Below are positions 37,908-47,137 of a DNA stretch of 64,000 bases, piece by piece. A model generated the notes under the pieces. It was not told the DNA's origin. It was given only the letters and a program-made list of their open reading frames with translations, and made no database searches. Source of the stretch: Amaricoccus macauensis. GTDB taxonomy: Bacteria > Pseudomonadota > Alphaproteobacteria > Rhodobacterales > Rhodobacteraceae. The position numbers were made by a program, and so were the translations under genes. How positions within the stretch are numbered: the first letter of the stretch is position 1; every line of letters begins with the position of its first letter. The stretch lies in the NCBI RefSeq assembly GCF_014201905.1, contig NZ_JACHFM010000004.1, positions 337,966 through 401,965 of the forward strand, written 5' to 3'.

Positions 37908-39307
37908 CGTACCGCCTCCACTCCGGCGCCACGGGCGATGAGCGCCTGCAGCGCCGCCACGTCGTTCGCCACCTTCTCCACCCGCTCAGGTCCCGACAGC
38001 GCCTCGGCAAGCCGCTCGGGCAGATCCGGGCGGCGGCCGGTCGCGGCTTCGACCGCATCGGGAAACTTCGCCGGGTGCGCGGTCGCGAGCACCACCATCG
38101 GCACGGCCGGATCACCGCGCCGAACCTTCGCCGCATGGAGCCCGACCGCCGTATGCGGGCAGACGAGCATTCCCGTGGCGCGGTACGCCTCGGCGATCGC
38201 CGCCGTCGTCTCGGCCTCGGACGCCCGCGCGCTGTCGAACTCTGCCCGGAGCCGCCCGAGCGCCCCCTGCGACAGCGCGAAGCCGCCCTTGCCGAGTTCG
38301 CCCATCAGCTCCGCCACCGCCGGCCCCTCGCGGTCGTAGAGCTCGAACAGCAGCCGCTCGAAGTTCGAGCTTACCTGAATGTCCATGGACGGGCTGATCG
38401 ACGGCTCGACACTGCCCCGACGGTGCTCGCCGGTCTCGAGCGTCCGATGCAGGATGTCGTTCTGGTTCGTCGCGATCACCAGCCGCCCGATCGGCAGACC
38501 CATGCGCCGCGCCACGTGGCCCGCGAAGATGTCGCCGAAATTGCCGGTCGGCACCGTGAAGCTCACCGGCCGGTGCGGTGCGCCGAGCGCGACAGCGGCG
38601 GTGAAGTAGTAGACCACCTGCGCCAGCACCCGCGCCCAGTTGATCGAATTGACGCCCGCAAGGCCGACGCCGTCGCGGAAGGCGTGGTCGTTGAACAGAT
38701 CCTTCAGCCGCGCCTGCGCATCGTCGAAATCCCCGGCGATGGCGAGCGCGTGCACGTTCGCCTCCACGGGCGTCGTCATCTGCCGGCGCTGCACGTCCGA
38801 GACGCGGCCATCGGGAAAGAGGATGAAGACCTCGACGCCCTCCTTGCCCCGGAACGCCTCGATCGCCGCCGAGCCGGTGTCGCCGGACGTGGCGCCGACG
38901 ATGGTGATGCGCTTGCCGGTGCGGGCGAGCGACGTCTCGAACATCCCGCCGATCAGCTGCATCGCCACGTCCTTGAACGCGAGCGTCGGACCGTGGAAGA
39001 GCTCCAGCAGCCAGTCGTTCGGCCCGGTCTGCACCAGCGGCACCCGCGCGGCATGGTCGAAACGGCCATAAGCGCGGGCGATGATGCCGCGGAACTCGTC
39101 GTCGGAGAACGCATCGCCGACGAACGGACGCATCACGCGGAACGCGGTTTCCTCGTAGGTGAGCCCCGCCAGCGCTGCGATCTCGGCGGCGGACATGGTG
39201 GGCCAGGTCTCGGGAACATAGAGGCCGCCATCGCGGGCGAGGCCCGCGAGCATCGCCTCCTCAAAGCCGAGCACCGGCGCACTGCCGCGGGTCGAGACGT
39301 AACGCAT
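37904..39307 (-). CDS. thrC: Threonine synthase
   Basis: PLP enzyme converting O-phosphohomoserine to threonine. The 467-residue protein opens MRYVSTRGSAPVLGFEEAMLAGLARDGGLYVP, typical of the long (yeast/E. coli-like) class. The PLP lysine is K112 in FHGPTLAFKDVAMQ. GATSGDTGSAAIEAFRG (about 138-154) binds the phosphate, and NSINWARVLAQVVYYF is conserved. ATG 39307 is at the family's N-terminus although the upstream ribosome site is weak; a longer in-frame extension reaches into surf1. It is followed by the M16 peptidase with a four-base overlap. Confidence 0.95.
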   Translation of the reverse strand: MRYVSTRGSAPVLGFEEAMLAGLARDGGLYVPETWPTMSAAEIAALAGLTYEETAFRVMRPFVGDAFSDDEFRGIIARAYGRFDHAARVPLVQTGPNDWLLELFHGPTLAFKDVAMQLIGGMFETSLARTGKRITIVGATSGDTGSAAIEAFRGKEGVEVFILFPDGRVSDVQRRQMTTPVEANVHALAIAGDFDDAQARLKDLFNDHAFRDGVGLAGVNSINWARVLAQVVYYFTAAVALGAPHRPVSFTVPTGNFGDIFAGHVARRMGLPIGRLVIATNQNDILHRTLETGEHRRGSVEPSISPSMDIQVSSNFERLLFELYDREGPAVAELMGELGKGGFALSQGALGRLRAEFDSARASEAETTAAIAEAYRATGMLVCPHTAVGLHAAKVRRGDPAVPMVVLATAHPAKFPDAVEAATGRRPDLPERLAEALSGPERVEKVANDVAALQALIARGAGVEAVR

Positions 39308-39324
39308 GGGGGGAAAACGGTCCT

Positions 39325-39996
39325 TCAATCGATCCGGCGCTTGATACGCCAGAGGAGATAGCCTGTCATCCCCGCCCATACCACTGCAAGCAGGAACCAC
39401 GTGATCGCATACTGCAGATGGTCATTGGGGATATTTACGGTGAGCGGCATCGGAGTCGGTCCGTTCGGGTCGTCACTGGTTTCCGTCACCACCATGACAG
39501 GAAGCGTGCCGAGCGCCTTGGCCATCAGCGGCACGTCGCGGGCGAACCAGATGTTCTTCTCCTGGTCCGGCTCGCTGGTGAAGAAGTCGGTTTCCTGAGG
39601 CCAGACCAGCGCGCCCTCCACGTGGATCGGCCCGACCAGACGAGCGTCATCCTTGTTCTCGATCGGCACGAAGCCGCGGTCCAGCAGGACCAGCCGCCCG
39701 TCCGCAAGCCGCAACGGCACGATCGCCCGATAGCCGACGCCCTGCGGTGGGTTCGAGGTGTAGACATCAAGCTCGCCTGGCTCGATCACGCCGTCGGCCA
39801 TGACCCGGCGGTAGGCATCGACGGCGGGGTCGGGCGCGGAGGGAATTGCCACCGCCTCGGCGGCGAGACGTGTACCGATCTCGTTGAGGATCGCGTTCTT
39901 CCAGGCCAGCCGCTGCACCTGCCAGATGCCGAGCGACAGCAGGATCGCCACGCCGACGACGCCGAAGAGCAGCGGCGCGATCATCCGCCGCGTCAT
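39325..39996 (-). CDS. surf1: SURF1-family cytochrome oxidase assembly protein
   Basis: Inner-membrane protein of 223 residues that helps insert heme a into cytochrome oxidase subunit I. It has two membrane segments, one N-terminal (APLLFGVVGVAILLSLGIWQVQRLAWK) and one C-terminal (HLQYAITWFLLAVVWAGMTGYLLW), with a periplasmic domain between them. The LGIWQVQRLAWK and LLDRGFVP motifs are family hallmarks. It lies 17 bases upstream of thrC and 147 bases downstream of ctaE in the leftward cytochrome-oxidase block, the usual place for it. Confidence 0.94.
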   Translation of the reverse strand: MTRRMIAPLLFGVVGVAILLSLGIWQVQRLAWKNAILNEIGTRLAAEAVAIPSAPDPAVDAYRRVMADGVIEPGELDVYTSNPPQGVGYRAIVPLRLADGRLVLLDRGFVPIENKDDARLVGPIHVEGALVWPQETDFFTSEPDQEKNIWFARDVPLMAKALGTLPVMVVTETSDDPNGPTPMPLTVNIPNDHLQYAITWFLLAVVWAGMTGYLLWRIKRRID

Positions 39997-40143
39997 TCGA
40001 AATACCTCAACTCATTGTGGCCGGAGCGGGGAAAGCGTGCGGCCGGTCCGGTTCCGGGCGCGGGCAGCACGCTGCACGCGCGGCGGGAAGCCGGGGTGGG
40101 CGACGGGCCGCGCATTCGCCCGTCGCCGCCGGAAGGCTCCGGG

Positions 40144-40950
40144 TCAGGAGCCCCAGATGTAGATGGTGGCGAACAGGAACAGCCACACCACGTCAACGAA
40201 GTGCCAGTACCAGGCCGCGGCCTCGAAGCCCACATGCTCGGTCTTGGTGAAGTGCCCGGCGTACGCCCGACCGAGGCAGACCGCGAGGAAGATCGTCCCG
40301 ATGATCACGTGGAAGCCGTGGAAGCCCGTCGCCATGAAGAACGACGCGCCGTAGATGTTGCCCGAGAAGCCGAAGTGCGCATGCGCATACTCGTAGCCCT
40401 GAAACACCGAGAAGACTGCGCCGAGGACGATCGCGAGCCACAGGCCCTGCTTCAGCGCCTTGCGGTCGTTGTCGTGCACCAGCGCGTGGTGCGCCCAGGT
40501 GCAGGCGCAGCCGGAGCACAGCAGGATCAGCGTGTTGATGAGCGGCAGGTGCCAGGGGTCGAACGTCTCGATCCCGGCAGGCGGCCAGACGCCCGGCGTG
40601 ACCGTGACGCCGTCGATGGCGTAGGCCGGATAGAGCGCGTGCTTGATGAAGGTCCAGAACCACGCGGAGAAGAACATCACCTCGGAGATGATGAAGAGCA
40701 GCATGCCGTAGCGCAGACCGATCTGGACGATGCCCGAGTGGTCGCCCGCCTCGCCCTCGGCGATCATGTCGGCCCACCAGGACCACATGGTGTAAAGCAC
40801 CATCACGAGGCCGATCAATGCGATCCATGGCCCCGCGTCGTGCATGTAAAGCACACCGCCCCCAAGCATGACGATAGCGCCGATCGCCCCGGTCAACGGC
40901 CAGATGCTGGGTGGCAGGATGTGGTAGGCGTGGTTCTTTTGCCCAGCCAT
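40144..40950 (-). CDS. ctaE: Cytochrome c oxidase subunit III
   Basis: Membrane subunit of the aa3-type cytochrome c oxidase, 268 residues with about seven membrane helices. It begins [25 protein letters not shown] and carries the conserved [18 protein letters not shown] (about 206-223) and [25 protein letters not shown] at the C-terminus. It is the promoter-distal cox gene, 11 bases after ctaG. No subunit I gene (ctaD) is in this block; in Paracoccus and Rhodobacter ctaD is also unlinked. Confidence 0.97.
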   Translation of the reverse strand: MAGQKNHAYHILPPSIWPLTGAIGAIVMLGGGVLYMHDAGPWIALIGLVMVLYTMWSWWADMIAEGEAGDHSGIVQIGLRYGMLLFIISEVMFFSAWFWTFIKHALYPAYAIDGVTVTPGVWPPAGIETFDPWHLPLINTLILLCSGCACTWAHHALVHDNDRKALKQGLWLAIVLGAVFSVFQGYEYAHAHFGFSGNIYGASFFMATGFHGFHVIIGTIFLAVCLGRAYAGHFTKTEHVGFEAAAWYWHFVDVVWLFLFATIYIWGS

Positions 40951-40961
40951 CGGCGGTCCCT

Positions 40962-41591
40962 CTACTGTTCGATCGTCTGTCTGCGGTCCGTCAGGCCGGC
41001 CGCCAGTCTCGTTGGCCCTTCGACGCCCGCGTCGGTCCTCGGACCGACCGGGGCGGCGTCAGGCAGGTCGGCACGGTACATCGTATAGGAGAGCGTGATG
41101 TTGGTCACGTCGCGCGTCTCCCGGTCGTTCAGCATTGCCGGATCGACGTAGAACGTCACCGGCATGTCGATGCTCTCGCCCGGCTGCAACACCTGCAGTT
41201 CGAAGCAGAAGCAGGCGATCTTGTCGAAATACTCGCCCGTCGAGAACGGCACCACGTTGAAGCCGGCCTGTCCGGCGACTGGCTCGTTCGTGGGGTTGTG
41301 GGCCTCGAAGAACGCCAGTCCGGTCTCGCCGAGCCTGATCTCGACCGAACGCTGCTTCGGCCGGAACTCCCATGGCATTCCGGGGGCGAGGTTCGCGTCG
41401 AAATGCACCGTTACCATCCGGTCGAGCACCTCGTCCGCCGGCAATGCCTCGGCCCGCCCGGTGGTGCCGGCATAGCCGGTCACCTTGCAGAACCACGTAT
41501 AGAACGGCACCGCCGCAAAGCTCGCGCCGACCATCAGCCCGACGAAGGCGACGAGCCAGAGCGCGACCCGGGTGTTCTTGTTCCCCGCCAT
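40962..41591 (-). CDS. ctaG: Cytochrome oxidase copper chaperone CtaG (Cox11)
   Basis: Delivers copper to the CuB site of subunit I. The 209-residue protein has one N-terminal membrane segment ([27 protein letters not shown]), the conserved [12 protein letters not shown] around C36 and the periplasmic copper-binding CFCFELQVL motif (about 131-139). It ends with a short variable tail. Its ATG shares one base with the stop of the 58-residue membrane protein gene (TGATG), so translation is coupled. Confidence 0.96.
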   Translation of the reverse strand: MAGNKNTRVALWLVAFVGLMVGASFAAVPFYTWFCKVTGYAGTTGRAEALPADEVLDRMVTVHFDANLAPGMPWEFRPKQRSVEIRLGETGLAFFEAHNPTNEPVAGQAGFNVVPFSTGEYFDKIACFCFELQVLQPGESIDMPVTFYVDPAMLNDRETRDVTNITLSYTMYRADLPDAAPVGPRTDAGVEGPTRLAAGLTDRRQTIEQ

Positions 41592-41767
41592 CAGTGACTG
41601 CCCGGCGGAAGCTGCCCGAAATTGTCGGGCGAGCGCATGTCCGCACCCTCGGAGAGTTTCACCACGGTCACCGCGAAGACGATGAGGACGAACGCGCCGA
41701 GCACGAGGCCGAGGCCGCGGTTGCGGCTGCGCTTGCGTCCGTAGACTTCGTGGCTGTCAGGCTTCAT
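41591..41767 (-). CDS. Small single-membrane-helix protein of the cox operon (CoxF-like)
   Basis: A 58-residue protein with a basic N-terminus (YGRKRSRNRG), one membrane helix (LGLVLGAFVLIVFAVTVVKL) and a short tail (SEGADMRSPDNFGQLPPGSH). A similarly small gene, sometimes called coxF, sits between ctaB and ctaG in many alphaproteobacteria. The gene starts 11 bases after ctaB and its stop overlaps the ctaG start. A role in oxidase assembly is inferred from position only. Confidence 0.75.
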   Translation of the reverse strand: MKPDSHEVYGRKRSRNRGLGLVLGAFVLIVFAVTVVKLSEGADMRSPDNFGQLPPGSH

Positions 41768-41778
41768 GACCACGCCCC

Positions 41779-42729
41779 TCAGAACAGCGCCGGCCAGTGC
41801 GCGGGCGCGAGCCCGCCGGCCTTCAGTCCCGCCTCGGCGAGAATGAGCGCGAAGATGATCGCGAGGTAGACGATCGAGAACCCGAAGAACCGCTTCTCCG
41901 CACGGAGCTTGTCGCCCGCCGCCGTCGCCTCGTCGCGCCGCCAGACCGTCCAGGCGTCGGCAAGAAGCTTCGCGTTCAGCAGCAGCACGCCCGCGAGATA
42001 GACCGGCCCGCCGATCGTGGAAAACGCCGGCACCAGCGTCACCGGCACGAGGATCAGCGAATAGGCGAAGATGTGGTTGCGCGTCACCCGCTCGCCGGAC
42101 GTCACCGGCAGCATCGGCACGCCCGCCCGGGTGTAGTCGTCGTTGCGGAACAGCGCGAGCGCCCAGAAGTGCGGCGGCGTCCAGAGGAAGATCATCAGGA
42201 ACATCGCGATGCTCGCCGCCGACACGCCGCCTGTTGCGACGGCCCAGCCGATCATCGGCGGGAATGCCCCGGCGGCACCACCGATGACGATGTTCTGCGG
42301 CGTCGCGCGCTTCAGCCACATGGAGTAGACGACGGAATAGAAGAAGATCGTGAAGGCGAGGAGGCCGGCGGCCACCAGATTGGCGAAGAGCGCGAGCATC
42401 ACGACCGAGAAGCCGGAGAGCGCGAGGCCCAAGGCGAGCGCGTCCCCGCGGGTCAGGCGCCCCGACGGGATCGGCCGGCCCTTGGTGCGCGACATCACCG
42501 CGTCGATGTCGCTGTCCCACCACATGTTGAGCGCACCGGAGGCACCGGCACCGACCGCGATGCAGAGGATCGACGCCACCGCGATCACCGGATGCACCGC
42601 GACCGGCGCTGCGAGCAGGCCGACCGCCGCGGTGAACACGACAAGCCGCATGACCCGAGGCTTCAGAAGTTCGAGGTAATCCCCGAACTCGGGCTCGCGG
42701 GCCGTCTGGCTCCAGCTGGCGTCGGTCAT
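41779..42729 (-). CDS. ctaB: Protoheme IX farnesyltransferase (heme O synthase)
   Basis: UbiA-family prenyltransferase that converts heme b to heme o for the oxidase. The 316-residue protein has about eight to nine hydrophobic helices and both Asp-rich motifs of the family: NMWWDSDIDAVMSRTKGRP (about 68-86) and the later FRNDDYTRAGVPMLPV (about 196-211). Start ATG 42729 gives the canonical N-terminus; the longer open frame is the antisense-like reading of the Ala/Pro-rich ctaC tail. Seven bases separate it from ctaC. Confidence 0.96.
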   Translation of the reverse strand: MTDASWSQTAREPEFGDYLELLKPRVMRLVVFTAAVGLLAAPVAVHPVIAVASILCIAVGAGASGALNMWWDSDIDAVMSRTKGRPIPSGRLTRGDALALGLALSGFSVVMLALFANLVAAGLLAFTIFFYSVVYSMWLKRATPQNIVIGGAAGAFPPMIGWAVATGGVSAASIAMFLMIFLWTPPHFWALALFRNDDYTRAGVPMLPVTSGERVTRNHIFAYSLILVPVTLVPAFSTIGGPVYLAGVLLLNAKLLADAWTVWRRDEATAAGDKLRAEKRFFGFSIVYLAIIFALILAEAGLKAGGLAPAHWPALF

Positions 42730-42736
42730 TTCGGGC

Positions 42737-43795
42737 TCAGTTTCCTGCCGGAGCCTCAGCGGGCTCCGTGGTGGCGGGCGTCTCGGGCGCGGCGGGGGTC
42801 TCCGTCGCGGGCTGTTCCGTCGCGGGCTGTTCGGCAGCCGGCGCCTCGGGGGCGGCTTCGGGCGCAGCAGCAGGCTCCGCGGCTTCGGGCGCCTCTGCGG
42901 CGGGCGCGGCGGCCGGCGGCTCGGCAGCCGCTGCGGCACCGGCGCCAGCGGCCTCGGGGCGCGTGCCGCCGTACTCGTCGATCGCCCAGTTCAGCCAGTT
43001 GTCATAGGCTTCCTGGCTCACCGCCTTGACGACGATCGGCATGTAGCTGTGGTTCTTGCCGCAAAGCTCGGAGCACTGGCCGAAGTAGACGCCTTCCTTC
43101 TCGACCTTGAACCAGGTCTCGTTCAGACGGCCGGGCACCGCGTCGATCTTCACCGCGAAAGCCGGGATCGCCCAGGAGTGGATCACGTCGGCGCCGGTCA
43201 CCAGCATGTGGACGACCTTGTTCACCGGCACGACGACCGCGTTGTCGGTGGCGAGGAGATGATGCTCGGGCTTGTAGCCGTATTCCGGCAGCTCGTCCTG
43301 CGTCAGCATGAGCGCGTCGAAGTTCACGTCGTTCTCGGGGTAGAGATACGACCAGTACCACTGGTTGCCGGTGGCGCGGATCGTCAGGTCGGGCTTCGGT
43401 ACCTCGAGCTGCTTGAAGAGGATCGGCAGCGAGAACGAGCCCATGATGATCAGGATCAGCACCGGGATGAGCGTCCAGGCGATCTCGATCCTTGTGTTGT
43501 GGGTGAAGGTCGAGGGCACCGGGTTCCGCTTCGAATTGAAGCGCATGATGACGATGGCGATCAGGATGCAGACGAAGAGCACGATGACGCCCATCGTCGA
43601 GTGCACCCAGAACGACAGCCAGTGCGTGTCGTGGGCGACGTCGGTCACGGCAGGCTGGTAGTTCATCCCGCCCGGCACCGGCACGCCGATCACCGGCAGG
43701 TCGCGCGGCTCGCCGCCGGTCGCCTCCTGGGCGAGTGCGGAACCAGCCGCCAGCATCGAGAGGAGGAGTCCCAGCCCCAGGCGGTAGTTCTTCAT
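42737..43795 (-). CDS. ctaC: Cytochrome c oxidase subunit II with extended Ala/Pro/Glu tail
   Basis: Copper A subunit of the aa3 oxidase, accepting electrons from cytochrome c. The 352-residue precursor has a signal peptide (MKNYRLGLGLLLSMLAAGSALAQ), two membrane helices (about 60-85 and 105-130), the aromatic GNQWYWSYLYP segment and the complete CuA site: H206, C241, E243, C245, H249 and M252. After residue 280 an unusual tail of about 70 residues made nearly only of Ala, Pro, Glu and Thr follows; this is probably an unstructured periplasmic extension. It is the first gene of the leftward cox operon. Confidence 0.96.
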   Translation of the reverse strand: MKNYRLGLGLLLSMLAAGSALAQEATGGEPRDLPVIGVPVPGGMNYQPAVTDVAHDTHWLSFWVHSTMGVIVLFVCILIAIVIMRFNSKRNPVPSTFTHNTRIEIAWTLIPVLILIIMGSFSLPILFKQLEVPKPDLTIRATGNQWYWSYLYPENDVNFDALMLTQDELPEYGYKPEHHLLATDNAVVVPVNKVVHMLVTGADVIHSWAIPAFAVKIDAVPGRLNETWFKVEKEGVYFGQCSELCGKNHSYMPIVVKAVSQEAYDNWLNWAIDEYGGTRPEAAGAGAAAAAEPPAAAPAAEAPEAAEPAAAPEAAPEAPAAEQPATEQPATETPAAPETPATTEPAEAPAGN

Positions 43796-43976
43796 CGGCG
43801 TATCCGTCCGCTCAGTTTCGTGGGGGTCCTCGCGCGCTCTTGTGCCCGCGGCTCGGCCCTGCGTGTTGTAGCTCGGGCCAGATCAACCATATTAGCGTGC
43901 GAAGGACAAGACGCGGGATTGCCGCGGGCGAACGCCCGGCCAGGCTTTGTCCCCGACGCCAGGGAGTTCCAGAGCC

Positions 43977-45401
43977 ATGACCGATTCGCCCCGATTTCGC
44001 CCGTTCGAAGAGAATCTTGACGCTGACCGTGCCCTGACGGTGCTGCGCGGCGCCGTTGCGGGCGCCGACGACGGCGAACTCTTCCTCGAGCGGCGCCGGG
44101 GCGAAGCGCTGACCTACGACGATGGTCGCCTGAGGAATGCGAGCTACGACGCCGGCGAGGGCTTCGGATTGCGCGCCGTGCGCGGCGAGACCACCGGATA
44201 TGCCCATTCGACCGAGATCTCCGAGGCCGCGCTCAGCCGCGCCGCCGAGACCGCGCGCCTCGCGGTCGGCGCCGGAGGGGGTACGCTCGCCGCGGCGCCG
44301 AAGGCCACGAACCAGCGCCTCTACACCGACCGTGACCCCTTCGACGACGCCGAGTTCTCGGTGAAGGTCGAGATGCTGCGCGAGATCGACGCCTTCCTCC
44401 GCGACCTCGATCCCCGCGTCGTGCAGGTGACCGCGTCGCTCGCCGCCTCGATGCAGGAAGTCGAAATTCTCCGCCCCGAGGGGACGCGCCTCGCCGAATC
44501 CCGGCCGATGGTGCGGCTGAATGTCTCAGTGATCGTCGAGGAGAACGGCCGGCGCGAATCGGGATCGGCCGGCGGCGGCGGTCGCTACGGCCTCTCGCCG
44601 CTCATGGGCACCGATCACTGGCAGACCGTCGCCCGCGAGGCGCTGCGCGTCGCGGCAGTGAACCTCAAGGCCGTGCCGGCCCCGGCCGGGGTCATGGACG
44701 TGGTCCTCGGCCCGGGCTGGCCCGGCATCCTGCTGCATGAGGCGATCGGCCACGGGCTCGAGGGCGATTTCAACCGCAAGAAGACTTCCGCCTTCGCCGG
44801 CCTGATGGGCCAGCGGATCGCCGCGCCGGGCGTGACCGTGGTCGACGACGGCACCATCCCTGACCGCCGCGGCTCTATCAGCTTCGACGACGAGGGCACG
44901 CCGAGCCAGCGCAACGTGCTGATCGAGGACGGCATCCTCGTCGGCTACATGCAGGACCGGCAGAACGCGCGCCTGATGGGCGTGGCCCCGACCGGCAACG
45001 GCCGCCGCCAGAGCTACGCCGCCGCGCCCATGCCGCGCATGACCAACACCTACATGCTGGGTGGCTCGGCCTCGCCGGAAGAAATCCTCGCCGATCTCAA
45101 GGACGGCATCTACGCCGTCGGCTTCGGCGGCGGGCAGGTCGACATCACCAACGGCAAGTTCGTCTTCTCCTGCACCGAGGCCTACCGCGTGAAGGACGGC
45201 AAGGTCGGCGCGCCGGTGAAGGGCGCGACACTGATCGGCGACGGCGCCACCGCGCTCAAGCACATCCGCGCCATCGGCAACGACATGTCGCTCGACCCGG
45301 GCATGGGCAATTGCGGCAAGAACGGCCAGTGGGTTCCCGTGGGCGTCGGCCTGCCGACCATGCTCATCGGTGGCCTGACCGTCGGCGGCAGCGCCGCCTG
45401 A
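43977..45401 (+). CDS. tldD: Metalloprotease TldD
   Basis: Subunit of the TldD/TldE (PmbA) zinc protease, which processes unfolded or modified peptides. The 474-residue protein has the N-terminal domain with the DAGEGFGLRAVRG motif (about 58-70) and the catalytic HEAIGH at 254-259 followed by LEGD. The C-terminal beta domain contains the VDITNGKFVFSCTEAYRV stretch that holds the zinc-ligand Cys. ATG 43977 is preceded by AGGGAG; upstream residues in the open frame are not conserved in appearance. It is divergent from ctaC. The partner tldE is not in the window. Confidence 0.96.
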   Translation: MTDSPRFRPFEENLDADRALTVLRGAVAGADDGELFLERRRGEALTYDDGRLRNASYDAGEGFGLRAVRGETTGYAHSTEISEAALSRAAETARLAVGAGGGTLAAAPKATNQRLYTDRDPFDDAEFSVKVEMLREIDAFLRDLDPRVVQVTASLAASMQEVEILRPEGTRLAESRPMVRLNVSVIVEENGRRESGSAGGGGRYGLSPLMGTDHWQTVAREALRVAAVNLKAVPAPAGVMDVVLGPGWPGILLHEAIGHGLEGDFNRKKTSAFAGLMGQRIAAPGVTVVDDGTIPDRRGSISFDDEGTPSQRNVLIEDGILVGYMQDRQNARLMGVAPTGNGRRQSYAAAPMPRMTNTYMLGGSASPEEILADLKDGIYAVGFGGGQVDITNGKFVFSCTEAYRVKDGKVGAPVKGATLIGDGATALKHIRAIGNDMSLDPGMGNCGKNGQWVPVGVGLPTMLIGGLTVGGSAA

Positions 45402-45410
45402 GACGCTTCC

Positions 45411-45446
45411 GGCAGGCGGTCCCTCCCAGGGAGGGATCGCTTGCCT
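45411..45446 (+). terminator. Hairpin after tldD
   Basis: GGCAGGCGG and TCCCTCCC pair imperfectly with GGGAGGGA and CGCTTGCC around a very small loop, 10 bases after the tldD stop. There is no long T-tract. It may act for the convergent SH3-domain gene as well. Confidence 0.5.
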
Positions 45447-45452
45447 GTTCGC

Positions 45453-45482
45453 GGCCTATTCGATCGTGGCCTATTCGATCGT
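45453..45482. repeat. Exact 15-bp tandem duplication at the end of the SH3-domain gene
   Basis: GGCCTATTCGATCGT occurs twice head to tail. The right-hand copy encodes the last codons and stop (TAG) of the leftward SH3-domain gene; the left copy provides a second TAG in the same frame. Confidence 0.85.
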
Positions 45483-46025
45483 CTCGTCGGCGCTCACGCC
45501 CCAGAGCACACGCCGCAGGACCCAGCCCGAGACACTGCCGGCGGCGATCTCGCACCACGCTCCCTTGCACGCCTCCACCCGGCCGATCGCGCCGGGCTCG
45601 GCCAGCGCCCGCACCACGGCGCTCTCCTCGGGCTCCGCGCGCAGTGGCACCGGGTCGCCCGACGTGACGAGCGCCGTCCGCACGCCCGAAAGCAGCGCAT
45701 GGTGGACCCAGCCGCCCATGCCGTCGGCATCCTGCACCCGCCGCCACTGGCCGTATTCGGCCGTCACTTCCAGCGGCAGGCCGCGATGGACGAACTCCCA
45801 GTCGACGCGCTGGTCGAGGCTCGGCCCGCGCCGGGCATTCGCCTCGTTGGCGCGAAGCGACACGAACCGCGGGATCGGCAGGTTCGTCACCGCCCCCACG
45901 CCCGGAACCGCGCCCGCCGCGGCACCCGCCGCCATCTGATCGGTCCCCTGAGCCAGCACCGGCGGACCCGCGAATGCCGCAAGCGCCAGCGCGCACGCCG
46001 GAAGGAAACGCGTCACCGCATTCAT
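45471..46025 (-). CDS. Exported SH3-domain protein
   Basis: A 184-residue protein with a signal peptide (NAVTRFLPACALALAAFAGPPVLAQ) and two bacterial SH3-like repeats. The first is at about 50-110, with FVSLRANEANARRGPSLDQRVDWEF and MGGWVHHALLSG; the second, weaker, is at about 118-180, with VPLRAEPEESAVV and GWVLRRVLWGV. Such proteins usually bind cell-wall or protein ligands in the periplasm. An in-frame ATG at 46043 is an alternative start. It is divergent from the 2-hydroxyacid dehydrogenase. The stop codon lies in a 15-bp tandem duplication. Confidence 0.85.
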   Translation of the reverse strand: MNAVTRFLPACALALAAFAGPPVLAQGTDQMAAGAAAGAVPGVGAVTNLPIPRFVSLRANEANARRGPSLDQRVDWEFVHRGLPLEVTAEYGQWRRVQDADGMGGWVHHALLSGVRTALVTSGDPVPLRAEPEESAVVRALAEPGAIGRVEACKGAWCEIAAGSVSGWVLRRVLWGVSADETIE

Positions 46026-46148
46026 CACGAGGATCCCGCTCATCTGCCCAATGCCGGGAAGTGTCTGGATCTCCCAGACCGCCCCGTGCAATTATCTTTC
46101 GCGGGAGAGGATACCGCGCCGACGCGCCCCGACAAACTGGAAAATCGT

Positions 46149-47132
46149 ATGCCTGAAAAGACACGTGTCATCGTGACCCGCCGCCTGCCGGAGCCGGTGG
46201 AGGCGCGGATGCGCGAGCTCTTCGACGTGACGCTCAACGAGACCGACGAGCCCATGTCGCCAGAGACGCTGCGATGGGCGATGTCCGAGGCCGAAGTGCT
46301 GGTGCCGACGATCACCGACCGCATCGACCAGCGCCTCCTCGCCCAGGCCGGCCCGAACCTGCGGCTGATCGCCAACTACGGCGCGGGCTTCGACCACATC
46401 GACGTGGCAACCGCCCTGCAACGCGGCATCCTCGTGACCAACACGCCCGGCGTGCTGGCCGAAGACACCGCCGACATGGCCATGGCCCTCATCCTCTCGA
46501 TCCCCCGCCGGGTGCCGGAAGGCGCGGTGCTCATGCAGCGCGGCGAGTGGGAGGGCTGGAGCCCGACCGCGCTCATGGGCCGCTGCATCGCCGGCAAGAA
46601 CCTCGGCATCCTCGGCCTCGGCCGCATCGGGCGTGCCATCGCCCGCCGGGCAAAGACCTTCGGCCTCGCCATCCACTATCACAACCGCCGCCGGCTCCAC
46701 CCCGACATCGAGGCCGAGCTTGGCGCCACGTGGTGGGAGAGCCTCGACCAGATGCTCGCGCGCGTCGACATCCTGTCGATCAACGTGCCGCACACGCCCT
46801 CGACGTTCCATCTGATGAACGCCCGCCGGCTGAAGCTCATGAAGCCCGACGCGGTCATCGTGAACACCGCCCGTGGCGAGGTGATGGACGAGAACGCCCT
46901 CACCCGGATGCTGCGCGCGGGAGAGCTCGGCGGCGCCGGCCTCGACGTCTACGAGAAGGGCCACGACATCAACCCGCGCCTCCGCGACCTGCCGAACGTG
47001 CTGCTGCTGCCGCACATGGGCTCGGCGACCATCGAGGGCCGGCTCGAAATGGGCGAGAAGGTGATCATCAACATCAAGACCTTCGCCGACGGCCACCGGC
47101 CGCCGGATCAGGTCGTCCCGGCGATGCTCTGA
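46149..47132 (+). CDS. D-2-hydroxyacid dehydrogenase (glyoxylate/hydroxypyruvate reductase type)
   Basis: NAD(P)H-dependent 2-hydroxyacid dehydrogenase of 327 residues. It contains the catalytic-domain strand LRLIANYGAGFDHIDV (about 75-90), the Rossmann motif LGILGLGRIGRAIARRA (about 152-168), VNTARGEVMDENAL (about 237-250) with the substrate Arg, a Glu in the EKGHDI region (about 275) and the catalytic His in LLLPHMGSAT (about 292). This set is typical of GyaR/GhrB-like glyoxylate reductases, but formate or phosphoglycerate relatives cannot be fully excluded. ATG 46149 fits the family; the long upstream frame overlaps the SH3 gene. The CAP-RTX gene starts five bases later. Confidence 0.92.
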   Translation: MPEKTRVIVTRRLPEPVEARMRELFDVTLNETDEPMSPETLRWAMSEAEVLVPTITDRIDQRLLAQAGPNLRLIANYGAGFDHIDVATALQRGILVTNTPGVLAEDTADMAMALILSIPRRVPEGAVLMQRGEWEGWSPTALMGRCIAGKNLGILGLGRIGRAIARRAKTFGLAIHYHNRRRLHPDIEAELGATWWESLDQMLARVDILSINVPHTPSTFHLMNARRLKLMKPDAVIVNTARGEVMDENALTRMLRAGELGGAGLDVYEKGHDINPRLRDLPNVLLLPHMGSATIEGRLEMGEKVIINIKTFADGHRPPDQVVPAML

Positions 47133-47137
47133 TCCCC

